DNA of 64,000 nt from Streptomyces sp. NBC_00620 (lineage in GTDB: Bacteria > Actinomycetota > Actinomycetes > Streptomycetales > Streptomycetaceae): positions 744,001-808,000 of the forward strand of contig NZ_JAPENY010000001.1 of assembly GCF_026341825.1 (NCBI RefSeq), in the 5' to 3' direction. Shown in pieces: positions 16,640 to 25,139 of the stretch. Positions within the stretch are counted from its first letter, which is position 1, and every line of letters begins with the position of its first letter. The translations under genes were made by a program, and so were the position numbers. Below the pieces are notes generated by a model. The model saw nothing but the letters and a program-made list of their open reading frames with translations, ran no database searches and was not told the DNA's origin.

Positions 16640-17665
16640 TCACCAGTTCGCCACCGCGAGCCCGTACATCGCCAGCCACACCACCCCGATGAGCGCGAGC
16701 GCACGGTCCCGGAGCACCACGTCCTCGGGCTCGCCCGCGGTTCCCCGGTCGGCGAAGACGGCGTACCGAAGAACGGCCAGGATGAAGGCGATCATCGACA
16801 GCTGCCGCCACGGCAGCACGCCGGTGCTGGGCACCCCGCCCTCCTCCAGGGCCCACAGGCAGTAGCCGAGGACGGCGACCCCGGCGGCCAGCTGCCAGAC
16901 GAAGCGCAGGTAGCCGGTGGTGTACTCGGTGAGCAACGCGCGCGTGGCGCCCGCTTTCCCGGCCATCTGCACGGCTTCGGAGTAGCGCTTCGCCGAGACC
17001 ATGAACAGAGCCCCGAAGCCGGTGGTGATCAGGAACCACCGCGAGAGCGGGATACCGAGCGCGAGCCCGCCGATCATCGCCCGCATCAGGAACCCGCTGG
17101 TGACGACGGCGAGGTCGACGACCAGGACGTGCTTGAGGCTGACGCAGTACGCCAGTTGCATCCCGATGTACGCGGTCAGCAGCGCGGGGACGACCGGCGG
17201 GCAGAGCCAGGCTGCGGCGGTCGGCGCGAGGACGGCAAGGGCGCCTCCGACGGCGTAGGCGACCGGGACGGGGACCTGGCCCGCGGCGACCGGGCGACGG
17301 CGCTTGACGGGGTGGGCGCGGTCGGCGGCGGCGTCCCTGGCGTCGTTGATCAGGTACACGGCGGCCGCGCAGGCCGTGAAGAGCACGAAGACGAGCGAGA
17401 GTTGGGTGAGCGCGTGCCGCGAGAAGAGCTGGCCCGCGGCGGCCGGCGCGGCCACGACGAGCACGTTCTTCACCCACTGGCGGGGGCGCGCGGTGATGAA
17501 CAGCCCCCGAGCCAGGCGCGTAAGCCGCCCGAAGGGCGTGAGACTCTTCGCGCGCGCCGGAGCGAACGGCGCGCACTCCAGAAGCACAGTGCCGGCCACC
17601 CGCTCAGAACGCTCCACCCCCTCCACGCGCTCCGTGCGCTCCGCCCGCTCCGTGCGCTCCGTCAC
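16640..17665 (-). CDS. decaprenyl-phosphate phosphoribosyltransferase (UbiA family)
   Basis: 341 residues from GTG 17665, which overlaps the PAP2 stop (GTGA). The UbiA core has ~9 TMs; the polyprenyl-P binding motif is VYLINDARDAAADRAHPVKR followed by RRPVAAGQ, and the second Asp-rich region is around HVLVVDLAVVTSGFLMR. This is the signature of DPPR synthase (mycobacterial Rv3806c), which moves 5-phosphoribose from PRPP to decaprenyl phosphate as the first step to decaprenyl-phosphoryl-arabinose. The N-terminal ~25 residues are an in-frame run of Glu-Arg repeats (TERTERAERTERVEGVERSERV) absent from the core family. Lipid chain length in this organism is not known. Confidence 0.9.
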   Translation of the reverse strand: MTERTERAERTERVEGVERSERVAGTVLLECAPFAPARAKSLTPFGRLTRLARGLFITARPRQWVKNVLVVAAPAAAGQLFSRHALTQLSLVFVLFTACAAAVYLINDARDAAADRAHPVKRRRPVAAGQVPVPVAYAVGGALAVLAPTAAAWLCPPVVPALLTAYIGMQLAYCVSLKHVLVVDLAVVTSGFLMRAMIGGLALGIPLSRWFLITTGFGALFMVSAKRYSEAVQMAGKAGATRALLTEYTTGYLRFVWQLAAGVAVLGYCLWALEEGGVPSTGVLPWRQLSMIAFILAVLRYAVFADRGTAGEPEDVVLRDRALALIGVVWLAMYGLAVANW

Positions 17666-18270
17666 GACCGCCCCCCGATCCAGCGAGCACCGAGCCGAGC
17701 CGTCACGGCCCCCAGCGCAGCACCCGCGGCGACGTCCGAGGGGTAGTGCACGCCGACGACCATCCGCGACACGCACATCGCCGCAGCGACCGGCGGGATC
17801 GCACGCCCCCCGAGCGCCCCCAGCGCGCCGTACGCGACCGTCGCGGCCGCCGCCGAGGTGGCGTGCGAGCTGGGGAAGGAGTGCCGTCCGGCCGTACGCA
17901 CCAGCGGCACCACATGTGCGGGGCGCGGACGGCGCACAATCCGTTTCACGCCCATGCTGACGGCGTGCGCGGTGGCCGTGAGCGCCGTCGCGCGCAACCA
18001 CGCTCCGCGCCGCTCCCTGTCGACGGCCGCCCCCGCGATCCCCACGGCCAGCCACAGCGCGCCGTGCTCCCCGCTCCAGGACAGGGCGCGCGCGACGGCC
18101 GCTACACGGGAGTCGGCGCCGCACTCGTGGAGCGCCGACAGCAGCCGGTGGTCGATGCCGCCGGGCTCGCCACCAGCGTCATCGCGAGGGCTGCCGTCAA
18201 CGTCATCGCGCAGGCTGCCGTCAACGTCGTCGCGCAGGCTGCCGTCAACGTCGTCGTCAAGTTCGTCCAT
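17662..18270 (-). CDS. PAP2-family phosphatase, probable decaprenyl-phosphoryl-5-phosphoribose phosphatase
   Basis: 202 residues. The three PAP2 motifs are intact: KRIVRRPRP, SFPSSHATSAA and SRMVVGVHYPSDVAAG. Coupling by GTGA to the DPPR synthase gene and divergence from dprE1-dprE2 make it the likely enzyme that removes the 5-phosphate from DPPR (as proposed for Rv3807c); PAP2 proteins often overlap in activity, so the specificity is inference. The N terminus is an acidic octapeptide repeat (DDVDGSLR-like, three copies) before the first recognisable residues GGIDHRLLSALHE. Confidence 0.87.
   Translation of the reverse strand: MDELDDDVDGSLRDDVDGSLRDDVDGSPRDDAGGEPGGIDHRLLSALHECGADSRVAAVARALSWSGEHGALWLAVGIAGAAVDRERRGAWLRATALTATAHAVSMGVKRIVRRPRPAHVVPLVRTAGRHSFPSSHATSAAAATVAYGALGALGGRAIPPVAAAMCVSRMVVGVHYPSDVAAGAALGAVTARLGARWIGGRS
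18179..18250 (-). repeat. three 24-bp tandem repeats encoding the PAP2 N terminus
   Basis: Units at 18179-18202, 18203-18226 and 18227-18250 differ at one or two bases each. They are in phase with the gene and add an 8-residue acidic unit per copy just after the start codon. Confidence 0.85.
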
Positions 18271-18412
18271 GTGATCTCACTCTTCTAGGGAGCGACCGCA
18301 GAACTAAGACAATCTATGACGACATCCCATTAATCACCCATTTCGGTGAGGACCCATGAGGGTGGGAGAGGTCGGGACGTAATACCCCCTTACCGACGCT
18401 ACGGTCACGGTC

Positions 18413-19774
18413 ATGCCCGCCGACACCGTCTCCGTCACGGGTTGGGGCCGCACCGCCCCGACCCGCGCCCGCCTGGTCCGCCCGTGCAGCTACGAGGAGG
18501 CGGCGGCCGCCGTCCGTGAGTGCGGGGCACGCGGAGGCATCGCACGGGGCCTGGGACGGGCGTACGGGGACGCGGCACAGAACGCGGGCGGCGCGGTACT
18601 CGACATGACGGGCCTGGACCGGATCCACACCATCGACGCCGACGGCGGAACCGTGCTCTGCGACGCCGGAGTGAGTCTGCACCGGCTGATGGAAGTGCTG
18701 CTGCCGCTGGGCTGGTTCGTGCCGGTCACGCCCGGGACCCGCTATGTGACGGTCGGCGGCGCGATCGGCGCGGACATCCACGGCAAGAACCACCACGGAT
18801 CGGGCTCGTTCGCCCGCCATGTGCTCTCCTTCGAGCTGCTGACCGCGGACGGCGAGATCCGCACGGTGGACCCCGGCACCCCGCTCTTCGACGCCACGTC
18901 GGGCGGCATGGGCCTCACCGGCGTGATCCTCAAGGCGACCGTCCGGCTCCAGCCCGTGGAGACCTCGCTGATGTCCGTCGACACGGAACGCGCGGCGGAT
19001 CTCGACGACTTGATGACCCGCATCACCGCCACGGACCACCGCTACCGGTACTCGGTCGCCTGGATCGACCTCCTCGCGCGCGGAACGTCGATGGGGCGCT
19101 CGGTGCTGACCCGCGGCGACCACGCGCCGCTCGATTCCCTGCTCCCACGCGCGCGTAGACACCCATTGGCGTTCCGTCCCTCGCAGTTCCCCGCCGCACC
19201 CTCCTTCGTGCCGGAGGGGCTGCTCGGCCGCTCGACGGTCGGCCTCTTCAATGAGCTCTGGTACCGGAAGGCGCCACGCGCGCGTGCCGGTGAACTGCAG
19301 AAGATCTCCACCTTCTTCCACCCTCTCGACGGGGTCCCCCACTGGAACCGGATCTACGGGCGCGGTGGCTTCGTGCAGTACCAGTTCGTCGTCGGACACG
19401 GCCAGGAGGAGGCACTCCGGCGGATCGTCGAGAGGATCTCGGGGCACCGGTGCCCGTCCTTCCTCGCCGTTCTCAAACGCTTCGGAGAGGGCGATCCGGG
19501 CTGGCTGTCCTTCCCGATGCCCGGCTGGACCCTCGCCCTCGACATCCCGGCCGGGCTGCCCGGCCTCTCGGCATTCCTCGACGAGCTGGACGAGGAGGTC
19601 GCGGGGGCCGGCGGGCGCGTCTACCTCGCGAAGGACTCGCGGCTGCGGCCGGAGCTGCTGGGTGACATGTATCCACGACTGGCCGAGTTCCGTGCGCTGC
19701 GGGCCGAGTTGGATCCACGTGGGGTGTTCACGTCGGACCTGTCCCGTCGTCTCAATCTCCAGGAGTTGTCATGA
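18413..19774 (+). CDS. dprE1: DprE1-type decaprenylphosphoryl-beta-D-ribose 2-oxidase (FAD)
   Basis: 453 residues from ATG 18413. The FAD-binding domain (PP-type, VAO family) has ARGLGRAYGDAAQNAGG and TVGGAIGADIHGKNHHGSG, typical of DprE1. The substrate domain includes LKRFGEGDPGWLSFPMPGWT and the conserved C terminus VYLAKDSRLRPELLGDMYPR. It oxidises the 2-OH of decaprenyl-phosphoryl-ribose to the keto intermediate. At the position of mycobacterial Cys387 (GWNICVDFP) this protein reads GWTLALDIP, so the cysteine attacked by benzothiazinones is Ala. Its stop overlaps dprE2 by ATGA. The divergent region 18271-18412 must hold both promoters; the gap before the ATG has no strong SD. Confidence 0.93.
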   Translation: MPADTVSVTGWGRTAPTRARLVRPCSYEEAAAAVRECGARGGIARGLGRAYGDAAQNAGGAVLDMTGLDRIHTIDADGGTVLCDAGVSLHRLMEVLLPLGWFVPVTPGTRYVTVGGAIGADIHGKNHHGSGSFARHVLSFELLTADGEIRTVDPGTPLFDATSGGMGLTGVILKATVRLQPVETSLMSVDTERAADLDDLMTRITATDHRYRYSVAWIDLLARGTSMGRSVLTRGDHAPLDSLLPRARRHPLAFRPSQFPAAPSFVPEGLLGRSTVGLFNELWYRKAPRARAGELQKISTFFHPLDGVPHWNRIYGRGGFVQYQFVVGHGQEEALRRIVERISGHRCPSFLAVLKRFGEGDPGWLSFPMPGWTLALDIPAGLPGLSAFLDELDEEVAGAGGRVYLAKDSRLRPELLGDMYPRLAEFRALRAELDPRGVFTSDLSRRLNLQELS

Positions 19775-20526
19775 AGGACGCCTTCGGTCTCCCCCAGTCC
19801 CTGCTGATCCTCGGCGGCACGTCCGAGATCGCGCTGGCCACCGCGCGCCGTCTGATCGCCCGGCGCACCCGGACGGTGTGGCTCGCGGGACGGCCCTCGC
19901 CCGCCCTGGAGCGGGCTGCCGAGCACCTGCGCGGGCTGGGCGCGGACGCCCGTACGGTCGCCTTCGACGCCCTCGACCCCGAGTCCCACGAGCCCCTGCT
20001 CGGCAAGGTCTTCGCCGAGGGCGACATCGACATGGTGCTGCTCGCGTTCGGCGTGCTCGGCGACCAGGCGCGGGACGAGCAGGATCCCGTGTCGGCGGTA
20101 CGGGTCGCGCAAACCAACTACACGGGCGCGGTCTCGGCCGGCCTGGTGTGCGCGCGGGCACTCCAGGCCCAGGGGCACGGCTCCTTGGCGGTGCTGTCCT
20201 CCGTCGCGGGCGAGCGCGCCCGCCGCTCCAACTTCATCTACGGCTCCAGCAAGGCGGGCCTGGACGCCTTCGCGCAGGGCCTGGGCGACGCGCTGCACGG
20301 TACCGGCGTGCACGTGATGGTCGTACGCCCCGGGTTCGTCGTCACGAAGATGACGGCCGGTCTGGCGCAGGCGCCGCTGGCCACCACTCCCGAGGCGGTC
20401 GCGACGGCCATCGAGACGGGCCTGCGGCGGCGCTCGGAGACGGTGTGGGTGCCGGGCGCACTGCGGATCGCGATGTCGGCGCTGCGGCACGTACCGCGCC
20501 CGGTGTTCAGGCGGCTGCCGATCTAG
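19771..20526 (+). CDS. dprE2: DprE2-type decaprenylphospho-2-keto-ribose reductase (SDR)
   Basis: 251 residues, an NAD(P)-dependent short-chain dehydrogenase. Cofactor motif ILGGTSEIALATARRL (a Gly-rich variant typical of DprE2), and catalytic SSVAGERARRSNFIYGSSKAG with Tyr-x-x-x-Lys. It reduces the DprE1 product to decaprenyl-phosphoryl-arabinose. Coupled to dprE1 by ATGA. With the phosphoribosyltransferase and phosphatase opposite, all four steps from PRPP and decaprenyl-P to DPA lie within 4 kb. Confidence 0.92.
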   Translation: MKDAFGLPQSLLILGGTSEIALATARRLIARRTRTVWLAGRPSPALERAAEHLRGLGADARTVAFDALDPESHEPLLGKVFAEGDIDMVLLAFGVLGDQARDEQDPVSAVRVAQTNYTGAVSAGLVCARALQAQGHGSLAVLSSVAGERARRSNFIYGSSKAGLDAFAQGLGDALHGTGVHVMVVRPGFVVTKMTAGLAQAPLATTPEAVATAIETGLRRRSETVWVPGALRIAMSALRHVPRPVFRRLPI

Positions 20527-20533
20527 GGTCTGT

Positions 20534-20555
20534 CCGGGGGCGCGCGGCGCGCCCG
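20534..20555. terminator. GC-rich hairpin between convergent genes
   Basis: CCGGGGGCGCGCGGCGCGCC is nearly self-complementary (GGGCGCGC with GCGCGCCC) and lies between the ends of dprE2 and the LigT-type gene. Confidence 0.6.
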
Positions 20556-20556
20556 G

Positions 20557-21141
20557 TCAGAGCGCGGGCAAGGTGGTGTCGTGCTCCGCCGGCGCGCAGG
20601 CCTGCGGAGGCACCACCGCGCCGCCGAAGACGAACTCCCGCAGCTGGCGCCAGACCCCGTCCGCACCCTGTTCGTAGAGCGCGAACCCGCTGCACGGCCA
20701 CGCGGCCCCGTACTCGGCGAGTTCCTCGTACGCCCGGTCCATCGCCTCGTCGTCGATGCCGTGCGCCACGGTGACGTGCGGGTGGTACGGGAACTGCAGC
20801 TCGCGCGCCACGGGCCCGGAGGCGTCCCTGACCTGCTTCTGCAGCCAGGTGCAGGCCTCGGCCCCCTCGACGACCCGTACGAACACGACGGGTGACAGCG
20901 GGCGGAAGGTGCCCGTCCCGGAGAGCCGCATCGGGAAGGGGCGCCCGGCGGCGGCGACCTCGACGAGGTGCGCCTCGATCGCGGGCAGCGCCGAGTCGTC
21001 GACCTCCGTCGGCGGCAGCAGGGTGACGTGCGTGGGGATGCCGGAAGCCGCGAGGTCACCGAAGCCCGCGCGCTGCTCCTGGAGCAGGCTGCCATGAGGC
21101 TCCGGGACCGCGATCGACACACCGATCGTTACGGTCCCCAC
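20557..21141 (-). CDS. 2'-5' RNA ligase/cyclic phosphodiesterase (2H, LigT-like) family protein
   Basis: 194 residues. The two His-x-Thr/Ser motifs of the 2H phosphoesterase fold are present: PTHVTLLPP (residues ~37-45) and HPHVTVAHG (~120-128). Members hydrolyse or form 2'-5' or cyclic phosphate bonds in RNA-related or nucleotide substrates; which one applies here cannot be told. Single-domain and cytosolic. Same orientation as trpS but 200 bp apart with a hairpin between, so probably a separate transcript. Confidence 0.88.
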   Translation of the reverse strand: MGTVTIGVSIAVPEPHGSLLQEQRAGFGDLAASGIPTHVTLLPPTEVDDSALPAIEAHLVEVAAAGRPFPMRLSGTGTFRPLSPVVFVRVVEGAEACTWLQKQVRDASGPVARELQFPYHPHVTVAHGIDDEAMDRAYEELAEYGAAWPCSGFALYEQGADGVWRQLREFVFGGAVVPPQACAPAEHDTTLPAL

Positions 21142-21270
21142 GTCGTCTCCTGTCGTCGTATCGGTTCTTCTCGGTCCTCGCGGGCAGGGCAGGCCGCTCG
21201 GCTGGTACGGCTATCGACTGTACGGCGGTGCCGCCCGTTACCGGCTGTCGTACGGGTGTTGTGCTCGTCT

Positions 21271-21336
21271 CGTACTGGCTTTCGGACACGCTGTCGTCCT
21301 GGCCGCCGGGGCGGCCGCGGTCCGCAAGCCAGTACG
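21271..21336 (-). terminator. long hairpin just downstream of trpS
   Basis: CGTACTGGCTT (21271-21281) pairs with AAGCCAGTACG (21326-21336), continuing after one mismatch with CGGAC/GTCCG. A second GC hairpin (GGCCGCC/GGCGGCC) fills the loop. It begins 5 bp past the trpS stop. Confidence 0.7.
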
Positions 21337-21341
21337 GGTTG

Positions 21342-22367
<1,026 letters not shown>

Positions 22368-22432
22368 TCAAGTGTCTCTCATTGCTCGGGAACAGGTGGG
22401 AACCGATTGGGCCCGGGCGGTGTAACAAGAGT

Positions 22433-23146
22433 GTGAGGACGCGGGAGGGGGGCCGCATCGTCGTCGACGAGGCCGTGGTGATCGCACGGGTACGCGCCGG
22501 AGACCCGGAGGCGTACGCGGAGCTGGTGCGCGCCCACACGGGCATCGCGATCAGGGCGGCCAAGGCGCTGGGGGCGGGTGCGGACGCGGAGGACGTGGTG
22601 CAGCAGGCCTTCATCAAGGCCTACTGCTCGCTGGGGCGCTTTCGGGACGGCGCGGCGTTCAAGCCGTGGCTGCTGTCGATCGTCGCCAATGAGACGAGGA
22701 ACACAGTGCGGACGGCGGTGCGCCAGCGGACGCTGGCCGGCCGTGAGGCCGCACTGGTGGAAGCGGAGCCGCTGATACCGGAATCGGCGGACCCGGCGGC
22801 CGCGGCCCTGGAGATAGAGCGCCGCGCGGCACTGCTGGCCGCCCTGGACCAGTTGAGCGAGGACCACCGGCTCGTCGTCACCTACCGCTACCTGCTGGAG
22901 ATGGACGAACCGGAGACGGCTCAGGCCCTGGGCTGGCCACGCGGCACGGTGAAGTCACGGCTCAACCGCGCCCTGCGGAAGCTGGGGCGACTGCTGCCGG
23001 ATTTCGAGCCTGGAGGTGCCGGCGGGTCCCGGGAAGGTGAGGGATCCCGAAAGGGTGTGGAATCCCGGGGGCGTGTGGAGTCACGGGAAGGTGAGAGGTC
23101 TCGGGATCGTCAGGAGTCCCGGGAAGGAGGTGATGAGCATGAGTGA
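22433..23146 (+). CDS. ECF-type RNA polymerase sigma factor with Ser-Arg repeat tail
   Basis: 237 residues from GTG 22433. The start is uncertain: an SD-like GGGAGGGGGG at 22442-22451 has no ATG/GTG at the right distance after it. Region 2: AYAELVRAHTGIAIRAAKALGAGADAEDVVQQAF, then RFRDGAAFKPWLLSIVANETRN. Region 4: LDQLSEDHRLVVTYRYLLEMDEPETAQALGWPRGTVKSRLNRALRKL. After residue ~195 a hydrophilic tail of six 6-residue units (S-R-x-x-x-x) runs to the stop and overlaps the start of the membrane regulator. That coupled partner is the likely anti-sigma factor. Confidence 0.88.
   Translation: MRTREGGRIVVDEAVVIARVRAGDPEAYAELVRAHTGIAIRAAKALGAGADAEDVVQQAFIKAYCSLGRFRDGAAFKPWLLSIVANETRNTVRTAVRQRTLAGREAALVEAEPLIPESADPAAAALEIERRAALLAALDQLSEDHRLVVTYRYLLEMDEPETAQALGWPRGTVKSRLNRALRKLGRLLPDFEPGGAGGSREGEGSRKGVESRGRVESREGERSRDRQESREGGDEHE
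23027..23134 (+). repeat. six 18-bp tandem repeats encoding the sigma-factor tail
   Basis: Codon-phase units start at 23027, 23045, 23063, 23081, 23099 and 23117, each opening with TCC/TCA/TCT then CGN (Ser-Arg). Several units contain GGGAAGGTGAG-like, SD-like strings; the last unit contains the perfect SD of the next gene. Confidence 0.85.
23124..23134 (+). promoter_or_regulatory. extended perfect Shine-Dalgarno AAGGAGGTGAT
   Basis: Eleven bases complementary to the 3' end of 16S rRNA lie inside the sigma-factor ORF. The GGAGG core is 8 bases from ATG 23139 but only 2 from ATG 23133, which favours 23139 as the start of the regulator. Confidence 0.85.
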
Positions 23147-24020
23147 GCCGTACGAGCCCGGGGGCGCGGGGTCCTCCGGCGACCGGGATCGGCGTGGGCG
23201 TGAAGGTGTCTCGCGGCTGCCCGATGAGCTGCGGGCGCTCGGGCGCTCGCTGGACGAGCCGGGGGTGGCCGGGAGCGAGTCGATGGTCGAGCGGGTGCTG
23301 GAGCAGATACTCGCCGGGCAGGTGCCGATCCCGGTCGCCGAGCCTCCAGGGCGCGGCGAGCGGCTCCGTGGGGTGCGCCGCTGGGCGCGGGTGCGCTGGC
23401 GCGCGCTGACCGCGGGGCTGTGCGGGCTGCTGACGGTCCTAGTGCTCACGCCTCCGGTGCGCGCCGCGGTCACGGACTGGTTCGGCTTCGGCGGGGTCGA
23501 GGTGCGGTACGACCCTTCGGCGGTGCCCTCGCCCGGTGCCGAGGTGCCCGGCTGCGACGGCACCTCGGTCACACTCGCCGAGGCCGAGCGGCGTGCGGGC
23601 TTCGCACCACTCGTGCCCCCTGCCCTGGGGACGCCGGGGGCGGTGGTGGTGACGCGTGAGCCGAAGGGGCGATTCCTGGTGACCCTGTGCTGGCGCGAGC
23701 AGGGGCACACGGTCCGGCTCGACGAGTTCGCGGCCCAACTCGACCCGATGTTCACCAAGATGGTGCGGGAGCAGCCGGAGTATGTGCCCCTGGGCGCGAG
23801 CACGGACTACGCGAATCAGGCGCTGTGGTTCCCCAGGCCCCATCTCCTTGAGCTCTGGCTGGTGGACGAGCACGGCGACCGGTTCACCCGCTCCCAGCGG
23901 ACCGCCGGACCGACTCTGCTCTGGATGCACGGGGGTGACACGACCCTTCGGCTGGAGGGCGTCGCGTCCAGGTCGCGGGCGGTGGAGATCGCCAAGTCCG
24001 TCAACCGGTCCGGGAATTAG
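23139..24020 (+). CDS. single-pass membrane regulator coupled to the ECF sigma factor (probable anti-sigma factor)
   Basis: 293 residues from ATG 23139, overlapping the sigma stop by 8 bp. The cytoplasmic N-terminal ~85 residues are Gly/Arg-rich with a helix LPDELRALGRSL and SMVERVLEQILAGQ. One TM follows (~residues 92-110, LTAGLCGLLTVLVLTPPVRA), then an extracytoplasmic domain of ~180 residues (WFGFGGVEVRYDP..., two Cys, LWFPRPHLLELWLVDE). No HxxxCxxC zinc motif is present, so it is not a ZAS-type anti-sigma factor. The role rests on gene coupling and topology. The stop TAG is formed by a TA target dinucleotide plus the first base of a MITE-like element. Confidence 0.82.
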   Translation: MSEPYEPGGAGSSGDRDRRGREGVSRLPDELRALGRSLDEPGVAGSESMVERVLEQILAGQVPIPVAEPPGRGERLRGVRRWARVRWRALTAGLCGLLTVLVLTPPVRAAVTDWFGFGGVEVRYDPSAVPSPGAEVPGCDGTSVTLAEAERRAGFAPLVPPALGTPGAVVVTREPKGRFLVTLCWREQGHTVRLDEFAAQLDPMFTKMVREQPEYVPLGASTDYANQALWFPRPHLLELWLVDEHGDRFTRSQRTAGPTLLWMHGGDTTLRLEGVASRSRAVEIAKSVNRSGN

Positions 24021-24204
24021 GACCTGTCCGGCCGATCACGGTGGAGGGAAGCCGCGGTGCCTTGATGGTGCCGGTGAGCGGGGTGTGGTGCGTGCAGCTG
24101 CAAGGCGGAGGAGGGAGTCGACGCGGAGCGTCGGTGACCGACGACAACGCCGCAGATGTGCGTGCCACACCCCGCGTCTCCGCCGGGATCGGCCGGACAG
24201 GTCC
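24020..24204. mobile_element. 185-bp MITE-like element with TA target duplication
   Basis: Ends are an inverted repeat: GGACCTGTCCGGCCGATC at 24020-24037 is perfectly complementary to 24187-24204, extended inward 9 bp with 2 mismatches. TA flanks both sides (24018-24019 and 24205-24206). A second inner inverted repeat, GCGGGGTGTGG (24078-24088) with CCACACCCCGC (24165-24175), gives a strongly folded structure. It has no transposase ORF. TA duplication is typical of IS630/Tc1 and some IS5-type families, so it is probably mobilised in trans. Confidence 0.75.
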
Positions 24205-24321
24205 TAGTCGAGGAACTGGTCCGGGCGGAATGGGAACCCCGGCGGGTCGAGCGGTGTACCAGAAGTGACACGCGGCGTGTGGGCGGCCGCACATTGCTCG
24301 ACTGGCTGGTTGGGGGTTCGG

Positions 24322-25065
24322 ATGCGCAGGATTCGTGAACTGGTCGCGGCGCCGGGAGCGTTGGCGATGGCCGTTGCCGTGGTGCTGCTGAGTGCGCCGG
24401 CTGCGACGGCAGGCGGCCCGACGAGTGTGCTGGTGGTCTCGCCGGAGAGCGAGGAGAGCGCGGCGCTGTACTACTCGGACAAGGAGTACGGGGAGTTGCA
24501 GAGCCTGCTCGGCGAGCCGGGCAGAGGCACACCCGAGGAGCCGCCTGGGCTGGGTGTGGGCAGCGGCCGTCAGATCAATGTCACGTGGCTGGTCCATGAC
24601 GTGTCGCCTTGGCGGGTCGACCGCGTGTATCCGGACACGGCAGGGGGCGGGGACGTCTGGATACACACGGCGACCAACGTGCCGAAGTCCATGAACGGCT
24701 TCTGGCACAAGGCCGGGCAACCGGACGAGGTGCGCACTCTGTTCAAGAAACTCGGAGTGCTCGGCAAGCCGGCGGGCGAGGGATCCGGGGCCGCCGACTA
24801 TCCGGCGCCGTGGCAGATGACGGAGGACGCCTCAGCCTCACCTGCACCCGCGCCCGCCGAGCAGTCCGGCACGACGGCAGCCGCGACGACGGGCGACGGC
24901 ACGGACTGGTGGTGGGCGATACCGGGAGTCGCGGCCGGAGCGGTGCTGGCGCTGGTGCTGCGGCCGATTCTCCCGGGGATGGCACGTCGGCTGTCACCGG
25001 CCCGCCGACGCGAGGAGCGCGAGGAGCGGGAGCCGGGCCCGCGGCAGGAGCTGATCGACTTGTGA
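24322..25065 (+). CDS. secreted, C-terminally membrane-anchored protein, unknown
   Basis: 247 residues from ATG 24322 (MRRIRELVAAPGALAMAVAVV); an in-frame start at 24265 adds 19 residues with no signal-like features. A signal peptide cleaves near ATAGGPT. An extracellular domain (~residues 32-185) contains SVLVVSPESEESAALYYSDKEYGEL and VTWLVHDVSPWRVDRVYP. After a Thr/Ala linker a TM (WWWAIPGVAAGAVLALVLRPI) and a highly charged Arg/Glu tail follow. No family recognised. It is co-oriented with the sigma/regulator pair, so it may belong to its regulon (inference); the MITE-like element separates them. Confidence 0.75.
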   Translation: MRRIRELVAAPGALAMAVAVVLLSAPAATAGGPTSVLVVSPESEESAALYYSDKEYGELQSLLGEPGRGTPEEPPGLGVGSGRQINVTWLVHDVSPWRVDRVYPDTAGGGDVWIHTATNVPKSMNGFWHKAGQPDEVRTLFKKLGVLGKPAGEGSGAADYPAPWQMTEDASASPAPAPAEQSGTTAAATTGDGTDWWWAIPGVAAGAVLALVLRPILPGMARRLSPARRREEREEREPGPRQELIDL

Positions 25066-25139
25066 GGCTCGCGAGCCCGTGAGGCCACTGAGGCCCCTGA
25101 GGCTCGCGGACCCTCTGACGACCAGCCCCGGGCGCGAGG

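Noticed and set aside
18271..18412. tRNA or leader RNA between the PAP2 and dprE1 genes
   Set aside because: No cloverleaf or conserved T-loop sequence; it reads as a divergent promoter.
25066..25139. GGCTCGCGAGCC palindrome as a terminator
   Set aside because: Short, no loop of workable size, and part of a GAGGCC-rich stretch; evidence too weak.
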